DNA from: an uncultured Pseudomonadota bacterium
GTDB taxonomy: Bacteria > Myxococcota_A > UBA796 > UBA9615
Length of the DNA: 33,036 bases
Reading direction: 5' to 3'
Assembly (NCBI GenBank): GCA_937891735.1
Contig: CALAGR010000479.1
Location: forward strand, 1 to 33,036
The notes beneath the pieces were generated by a model. It saw only the letters and a list, made by a program, of their open reading frames with translations, was not told where the DNA came from and ran no database searches. The position numbers and the translations under genes are program-made. Shown here piece after piece: positions 27,995 through 33,036 of this stretch. Each line of letters opens with the position of its first letter. Position 1 is the stretch's first letter.

Positions 27995-30618
27995 ATCGGC
28001 GGCAGGTGCTCGTCGAAGATCCCGCCGTACCGGGGGTCGAGGGGATCGTCCAGCACCCCAGGGCCCGCGGGCTCGGGCGGCAGACTCATGGCCAGGCGGA
28101 ATCCGGAGTCGCCGTACACGCTGGTCGCGGGCCAGCCTGAGCGGGACGCGAGCCGGGCCCTGTCGGGGCGGTCCCACCATGCGCCGCCGCGCTGCACGCG
28201 CATCTCCCGATTCGCGGTCTTCCAACCGTCACACCAGTCCCTGCTCCCCCCCGCGAGGTCGCGCACGCCGAAGCCGTTTACGTCCGCCTCGGCGAACCCG
28301 ACGGGCTTGGGCTGCACCGTGTCCAGGGCGCCCAGCACCAGGGCGTAGCCCGGCACGAACCGGTCACCCCAGGGGAAGAAGCGGCCGTCGGGGGACCGGG
28401 CGGCGTACTCCCACTCGGCCTCCGTGGGCAGGCGGAACCGGATCCCCTCCCGGCGGGTGCGCCACTCAGCGTAGGCGACCGCGTCATCGAAGGACACGGC
28501 CATCACCGGCAGGTTCGGATCCCACACATGCCCCGCGTCGTCGATGGTCGGCAGGGCGATCCGCCCGTGCTCGTCGCGAACGACCAGCTGCCCGCCGTCA
28601 GGCTCGTTGCGGGGAGCGCGGCTCCAGCCCGCCCCCGCCTCGGCCTGCTCGATGTCCTGCAGGAACTCCATGTACTCGGCCATGGTCACGGGCCGGGTCT
28701 GGAAGGCGAAGTCCGGCAGCCGCACGTGCAGACCGGCGAGCCCCTTCTGGGCGTCGCGATCACCGCCGATCCACGCGCGCCCCGCCGGGATGTGCACGAA
28801 GCCGGCGGGCACCTCCTGCGCCGGACGCAGGTTGATCTCCAGGGCGATCCGTTGGCCCCGCGTCGCCCGGAAGGGGAGGCTGACGGGCGCGTAGCCGGGG
28901 AGCCCGGCCCGCAGCAGGTAGCGACCGGGAGCGACGTCGCGGCGCTCGGGGGTGCTCAGGGCCTCCGGCGGGCGGGGGGTGAGCCGTCGGTCGACCTCCA
29001 CCAGCGCACACATGGTGATGCGGGCATCTGCGGGGCTCACCTGCACATCGACCAGCGCGGGGGCCGACAGCAGCGGAGCCCATGTGCCGTCGTCGATGCC
29101 CCGCAGTTCCTCCTCGTAGCGCACGCAGGCCTGAACGTCCCCCTGCAGCTCGGCCTCCTGCAGCCGATCCCATGCGTGCTCGGCCAGGGCGCTGCGGGCC
29201 GGCGCGAACCCGGGCAGCTCCCGAAGCGACGCTCGCAGGCTGTGCTCCATGGCGTTTCGCTGCCGTTCGACCGTCAGCTCCAGGCGATCACGTTCGTCCT
29301 CCGCCGCCCACACCGCCCTGCGGGCCTCAATGGGATCCGTCGCCCGCAGCTGCGCAAGGCGCCGTGCCGCCGTCCGGGTCGCGGCCCGAAGCGAGGTCCG
29401 GGACTGGTACCACTGCAGGCGGTGCTCTTCGGCCTCGCGTAGACACGCCGCCGCCGCCGCCTGCTTGCGTTGCTTCTCCTCGGTGCCCTGCAAGAAGCCT
29501 TCGATGGCCAGGAACAGGTCCCACGCCGTCCCGAACCGGTCCTTCGGGTCCAGCGCCATGGCCTTGAGACAGATCCGCTCCAGGGCTGGCTCGATCAGGC
29601 GCTCGGAGGGCGCGCGGCGGCTGGGCGGGTCGAACCTCCCGCGCGCCACCGCCGTCATCACATCGGCCGCCCGGGATCCCCTGAACGCTGGGCGCAGCGC
29701 CAGCAGCTCGTACAGGATCGCGCCCAGGGCATACACGTCCGCTCGGACGTCGAGCTCCCACCCCCGGGCCTGCTCGGGAGCCATGTACGCCGGTGTGCCG
29801 AGCACCCTTCCATCCTGGGTCTCGTAGATCCCCGCGGTCTCCCCTTCGGCGCCCAGGATGTCGCTGCCTGGGGGCTCCGTCGTGCTCCAGTCGCTGTCGA
29901 GCTGATCCAGTCGCCGGCTCAGGCTGTCGGATTCCGGAGCCAGCGTGGGGGCGAGCTCGGCCAAGGGGGGCGGATCTTCATCGAACAGCGCGGCCAGCCG
30001 TCCCGTGTCGTCGTGGGCGAGGGCCTCCAGGGTGGCGGAGTCTGGCGCACGGCGCGGCGGCTCCACCTTCTCGCCGAAGGGATCGGCCGCGTGGGAGGGC
30101 AGGGGAGCGATCCGCTTGGCGAGCCCCCAGTCCATCACCAGCACCTCACCGAGGCCCCCGATCATGATGTTCCCCGGCTTCAGGTCGCGATGCAGCACGC
30201 CGCGCGTGTGCGCGTAGTGCACGGCCTGGCACATCTGGCCGAAGAGCGTGAGCAGCCGGGGCAGGGAGAAGTGGCCCGCGAGCACGGGGTCTCCGCCCGC
30301 GAGCTCCCGGAGGATCCAGTCGAGGGCGCGTCCGTGCACCCGCTTCATGGCGAAGAAGAGGTTGCCGTCCGCGTCCACACCCAGGTCGTGCACGGGGACG
30401 ATGTTCGGATGCTGCAGCTGCGCGGTCAGCCGCGCCTCGCGGACGAACCGGGCGCGGTACGCGGCGCCCTCGGCGCGCTCGGGCAACAGGACCTTGTAGG
30501 CGAGCTCGCGGTGCAGGCTGCGGTCGCGGGCGGTGTGGATCGCGCCCACGCCCCCCCGCGCGAACACGTCTCCAACGACGTAGCGGCGGGGCAGTTCGTC
30601 GAGGGGATCGTCGCTCAC
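27991..30618 (-). CDS. Ser/Thr protein kinase with C-terminal FGE-sulfatase-like domain
   Basis: This is an 875-residue Hanks-type kinase. The kinase domain (about 12-375) has GDVFARGGVGA at 16-26, ATP-binding K42, HRDLKPGN at 143-150 and DWG (not DFG) at 163-165. It also has GTPAYMAPE at 274-282. Between DWG and APE lie about 85 more residues than usual, acidic and Ser/Pro-rich. A helical charged region follows (about 380-500), then a PEGA-like sandwich (about 521-600). An FGE-sulfatase-type domain (about 604-845) has PAGRAWIGGD, FRLPTEAEWEYAAR, VQRGGAWWDRP and DSGFRLAMS. The cysteine pair of true formylglycine-generating enzymes is absent near RGGAW, so that domain probably binds rather than oxidises. 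No membrane segment is obvious. The start is GTG with a weak ribosome site, 12 bases after the scaffold gene stop. Confidence 0.92.
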   Translation of the reverse strand: MSDDPLDELPRRYVVGDVFARGGVGAIHTARDRSLHRELAYKVLLPERAEGAAYRARFVREARLTAQLQHPNIVPVHDLGVDADGNLFFAMKRVHGRALDWILRELAGGDPVLAGHFSLPRLLTLFGQMCQAVHYAHTRGVLHRDLKPGNIMIGGLGEVLVMDWGLAKRIAPLPSHAADPFGEKVEPPRRAPDSATLEALAHDDTGRLAALFDEDPPPLAELAPTLAPESDSLSRRLDQLDSDWSTTEPPGSDILGAEGETAGIYETQDGRVLGTPAYMAPEQARGWELDVRADVYALGAILYELLALRPAFRGSRAADVMTAVARGRFDPPSRRAPSERLIEPALERICLKAMALDPKDRFGTAWDLFLAIEGFLQGTEEKQRKQAAAAACLREAEEHRLQWYQSRTSLRAATRTAARRLAQLRATDPIEARRAVWAAEDERDRLELTVERQRNAMEHSLRASLRELPGFAPARSALAEHAWDRLQEAELQGDVQACVRYEEELRGIDDGTWAPLLSAPALVDVQVSPADARITMCALVEVDRRLTPRPPEALSTPERRDVAPGRYLLRAGLPGYAPVSLPFRATRGQRIALEINLRPAQEVPAGFVHIPAGRAWIGGDRDAQKGLAGLHVRLPDFAFQTRPVTMAEYMEFLQDIEQAEAGAGWSRAPRNEPDGGQLVVRDEHGRIALPTIDDAGHVWDPNLPVMAVSFDDAVAYAEWRTRREGIRFRLPTEAEWEYAARSPDGRFFPWGDRFVPGYALVLGALDTVQPKPVGFAEADVNGFGVRDLAGGSRDWCDGWKTANREMRVQRGGAWWDRPDRARLASRSGWPATSVYGDSGFRLAMSLPPEPAGPGVLDDPLDPRYGGIFDEHLPPI

Positions 30619-30630
30619 GGCGGGGCGGGC

Positions 30631-32853
30631 CTACCGGGTGCGGGTCAACGCCTGGCAGTCGGCCGTGCCAGCTGCGGCGCCCGCACACCCCCTGAGGCCG
30701 AGGGTCGCTACGCGGGGGGCCTTGGCGGCGACCAGCTTCTGGTTTTGTGACCCGAGCCGGATGGCCTGGGCCACCAGGAGGCGCGTGGCCGCCTCCTTGG
30801 CAGCAGGATCCGCGAGGCCGATGCCCCGGGTCAGGGCCAGGTCCGTGGCGGTGATCGAGGCCTGGATCAGCAGGTCTCGTTCCTGTCCGTTGCAGCCGCC
30901 GTCCGCGCAGCCTGCGTACAGCGCGAAGGAGATGCGCGACCACCCGTCGCAGGCGTCGAAGCGGGAGCCATCCCGGCACTCCTTCTCGAGGGCGTCGGCG
31001 ACCATGCCCGCCTTGCGGCGCGCGTCGGCGGACTTGAGGTCCTTCGCGGTGGCGATGTTCAGGCTGCCGAATCCCGTGACCGCCTGGTCCACTGCGTCGT
31101 TGGCCGTGCCCTCACCGGTGGTGTAGGGGGCGAGCCGCAGATCCTCGGAGAGCCGGGGAGCGCTGGCCGCGGCCTTCGGGGCCGGGGCGTCGGCGTCGGA
31201 ATCAGACGTGCCCTTGTCCCGCGTCAGCAGCGCGTAGCCCAGGCAGACAGCGACGACGAGCAGCACTCCCAACGCGACGAACAGCCCCGCGTTGCTGGCC
31301 TTCTTCGCAGGCTTGCCTCCGAGCGGTGGTGGAGTCTTCTCCTTCTTGGAGTCCGCGCCGAGGGCTGCAGAGGTCTCCGACCGCGTCAGGGTCCGGGTCT
31401 TGGCCGTGACCGGCTGCTGTCCGGGCTCGGGAGCGGCCTGGGTGACCGGCGACATCGCCACGACCCGCTCGGTGTTCGCCTTGTTGGTCGCCTTGACCGC
31501 CGCTGCCTTCTCAGCCGCCGCTTTTTCGGCCGCTGCCTTGTCCGCGGCAGCCTTGTCGGCCGCTGCCTTTGCGGCTGCCGCCTTGTCCGCTGAAGCCTTG
31601 TCGGCCGCTGCCTTGTCCGCGGCCGCCTTGTCTGCTGCTGCCTTTTCGGCCGCCGCCTTGTCCGCGGCTGCCTTTTCGGCCGCTGCCTTGTCCGCGGCCG
31701 CCTTGTCTGCTGCTGCCTTGTCTGCCGCCGCCTTGTCGGCCACCGCCTTCTCAGCCGCCGCCTTCTCAGCTGCTGCCTTGTCTGCTGCTGCCTTGTCAGC
31801 CGCCGCTTTCTCTGCTGCTGCCTCTTCTGCCGCTGCCTTTTCTGCTGCCGCCTTGTCTGCTGCTGCCTTCTCCGCCGCCGCTTTCTCAGCCGCTGCCTTC
31901 TCGGCCGCCGCCTTCTCCGCTACGGCGGCTTCCTTTGCGGCCTTCGCGGCGTCTTCTTCGGCCTTCGCGGCCGCCGCCTTGGCGGCTTCCACCCGGGCCC
32001 GAGCTGCCTCGACGCGCTGCCGTGCGGCCTCCGCGGGGCTCAACGGCGCAGTGGGCTTCTCGGCTGCCGCAGGCGCAGCGAGTGACTCTGGGATCGGGGC
32101 GGGCGGCGCAGTGGGGGGCGGCTCGGACCGCACCGTCGCCTCGCCCGGATCAGAGCGGACGGTGGCCTCGGCAGCGCCCCCGGTGCTCGATGGGGGCGGG
32201 GCCTTGTCTGCGTCGGGTCGCGTGTGGGCCTGCACCTCGCCGGTGTCCGCGCGCTTCTTCTTCTTCCGGCGCTTCACCTCGCCAGTGTCGGCTGCCTTGG
32301 GCCCCGGAGCGGCCGCCGCGGGGCGGGAAAGAGCGGCCATTTCCCCGGTGGCGGCTTCTCCGGGAGCGCGCTTCTTCTTCCTTCGCTTCTTCTTCGGGGG
32401 TTGGGCGCCAGGGACGTGGCGGACCGATTCGAGCGCATCGATTTCGACCATGTCGGTCAGGTCGAGGGCTTCCTCCTCCTGGATCGGCTCGGGCGCGGTG
32501 GGGGCCTTCTTGGGAGGGGGCGGCTTCGGAACGAAGAAGCGGATCCGATAGGCGTAGGCCTGTCCCTCGTGCTCGCCCGGCCCCGCGAACCCGCCCTTGC
32601 CAGGTCCGTCCAGGGAGGCAGCCCAGGTGCTGGCGACGCTGAGGGATCCGTGGGGCTGCAGGGGAGCGATGTTCCCGGTGGCGCCCGGGGCGAACAGCTT
32701 CCAGTTCTTCTTCTTGCCGTCCTCATCGACGAGTGGGCGCTTGACGAGACCCGACAGCACCTCGGCCGCCGCCTGCGCGGTGGACGAAGAATCGAGGGTT
32801 GCGACCAGCTTCTCCCCGCCGATTACCTCGACGAGAACCTTGACGTCTGCCAC
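30631..32853 (-). CDS. Single-pass membrane scaffold with possible ubiquitin-like N-terminus and [10 protein letters not shown] coil
   Basis: I do not recognise this 740-residue protein as a named family. Residues 1-85 ([18 protein letters not shown], a helix, [19 protein letters not shown]) have the strand-helix-strand order of a ubiquitin-like beta-grasp domain, which is inference. A low-complexity part follows with KKKRRKKKR (154-162), KRRKKKKR (194-201), three TGE motifs and two EATVRS motifs. Residues 312-456 are 29 tandem five-residue units of [10 protein letters not shown] type, predicted to form a long helix, as in TolA. One membrane segment lies about 520-545 ([19 protein letters not shown]). 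The outer domain carries several cysteines. A GTG start with GGGGAGG upstream begins the gene; the kinase gene follows 12 bases later, so it may be kinase substrate or partner. Confidence 0.85.
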   Translation of the reverse strand: MADVKVLVEVIGGEKLVATLDSSSTAQAAAEVLSGLVKRPLVDEDGKKKNWKLFAPGATGNIAPLQPHGSLSVASTWAASLDGPGKGGFAGPGEHEGQAYAYRIRFFVPKPPPPKKAPTAPEPIQEEEALDLTDMVEIDALESVRHVPGAQPPKKKRRKKKRAPGEAATGEMAALSRPAAAAPGPKAADTGEVKRRKKKKRADTGEVQAHTRPDADKAPPPSSTGGAAEATVRSDPGEATVRSEPPPTAPPAPIPESLAAPAAAEKPTAPLSPAEAARQRVEAARARVEAAKAAAAKAEEDAAKAAKEAAVAEKAAAEKAAAEKAAAEKAAADKAAAEKAAAEEAAAEKAAADKAAADKAAAEKAAAEKAVADKAAADKAAADKAAADKAAAEKAAADKAAAEKAAADKAAADKAAADKASADKAAAAKAAADKAAADKAAAEKAAAEKAAAVKATNKANTERVVAMSPVTQAAPEPGQQPVTAKTRTLTRSETSAALGADSKKEKTPPPLGGKPAKKASNAGLFVALGVLLVVAVCLGYALLTRDKGTSDSDADAPAPKAAASAPRLSEDLRLAPYTTGEGTANDAVDQAVTGFGSLNIATAKDLKSADARRKAGMVADALEKECRDGSRFDACDGWSRISFALYAGCADGGCNGQERDLLIQASITATDLALTRGIGLADPAAKEAATRLLVAQAIRLGSQNQKLVAAKAPRVATLGLRGCAGAAAGTADCQALTRTR
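31486..31920. repeat. 15-base tandem repeat, 29 units, coding for an alanine-rich coil
   Basis: The repeat encodes [10 protein letters not shown] units, with occasional variants ([25 protein letters not shown]). Codon use varies between units, but one 44-base block at 31601-31644 recurs exactly at 31676-31719, five units (75 bases) away. That points to segmental duplication at the DNA level. Length is prone to change by slippage, and the region will be hard to assemble. Confidence 0.95.
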
Positions 32854-32896
32854 GCGGGCGACCTCCCCTGCCTCACCACGAGGCCCGCAGGGCGCG

Positions 32897-32925
32897 AATT
32901 TACCAGAAGGGTCCGGTGGCGTCAG
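32897..32925 (-). promoter_or_regulatory. Possible promoter of the scaffold-kinase operon
   Basis: On the minus strand CTGACG (32925-32920) and TAAATT (32902-32897) are separated by 17 bases, four of six consensus matches each. The start would be near 32890, giving a leader of about 37 bases that contains the GGGGAGG ribosome site. The remaining 32926-33036 shows no gene. Confidence 0.5.
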
Positions 32926-33036
32926 GACGGGCCGTCGGTGTTGAACATGGAGACGGGCGCGAATCGGACTAGGTCGGAAGTCATGCGTGATCGGATAAGG
33001 GCAAGAAACGGCTTACATCGCCGCTGCTACTGGCGC

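Noticed and set aside
31486-31920. CRISPR array
   Set aside because: The units are contiguous 15-base coding repeats without spacers, in frame within a protein.
31292-32551. 419-codon plus-strand Ala/Ser-rich frame
   Set aside because: It is the antisense reading of the pentapeptide repeat. Its open length follows from the 15-base periodicity, not from coding.

Overview
The window is GC-rich, gene-dense DNA from a Gram-negative bacterium. Outer-membrane features are a LamB-like porin and several lipoboxed proteins. A Ser/Thr kinase fused to an FGE-sulfatase-type domain, an F1 operon with paired b'/b stalk subunits but no atpB/atpE, and acidic-tether lipoproteins together suggest Myxococcota or a related delta-proteobacterial lineage. 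That placement is inference; there is no rRNA or tRNA in the window. No mobile element, CRISPR array or prophage was seen. No gene-free gap exceeds 300 bases.

Layout, left to right. (1) Minus strand 137-4093: a lipoprotein metalloprotease, a MATE exporter and a long-chain acyl-CoA ligase in one tight operon. (2) Plus strand 4167-5210: a divergent lipoprotein of unknown function. (3) Minus strand 5229-13328: atpF'-atpF-atpH-atpA-atpG-atpD-atpC behind a good sigma70-like promoter, then a strong hairpin, then a DnaJ-type co-chaperone and a D-2-hydroxyacid dehydrogenase. (4) Plus strand 13603-18122: an ion-transporter-superfamily antiporter, an unknown protein, a hotdog thioesterase, a PaaK-like acyl/aryl-CoA ligase and a PPC-domain lipoprotein. 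(5) Minus strand 18135-20531: an unusual single-chain enzyme joining ATP-cone-like regions, a 2-phosphoglycerate-kinase-like P-loop domain and an archaeal-type phosphoglycerate mutase. (6) Plus strand 20704-27994: an overlapping four-gene alpha-glucan operon encoding a lipoprotein debranching enzyme, a maltoporin-like barrel, a lipoprotein alpha-amylase with a CBM20 domain and a MalK-type ATPase. (7) Minus strand 27991-32853: a single-pass scaffold protein with a possible ubiquitin-like N-terminus and a 29-unit pentapeptide coil, followed by the Ser/Thr kinase with a cysteine-free FGE-like domain.

How the genes work together. Region 6 reads as a surface or periplasmic starch/glycogen-degrading system: hydrolases outside the cytoplasm, a barrel for uptake, and an ATPase for a permease encoded elsewhere. 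Region 5 lies back to back with it and would act on 2-/3-phosphoglycerate in lower glycolysis. Region 7 looks like a kinase plus membrane-anchored partner. The least ordinary items are the kinase-mutase fusion of region 5, the kinase/scaffold pair of region 7, and the alternating TGACT/AGTCA arms directly before the start codon of region 6.
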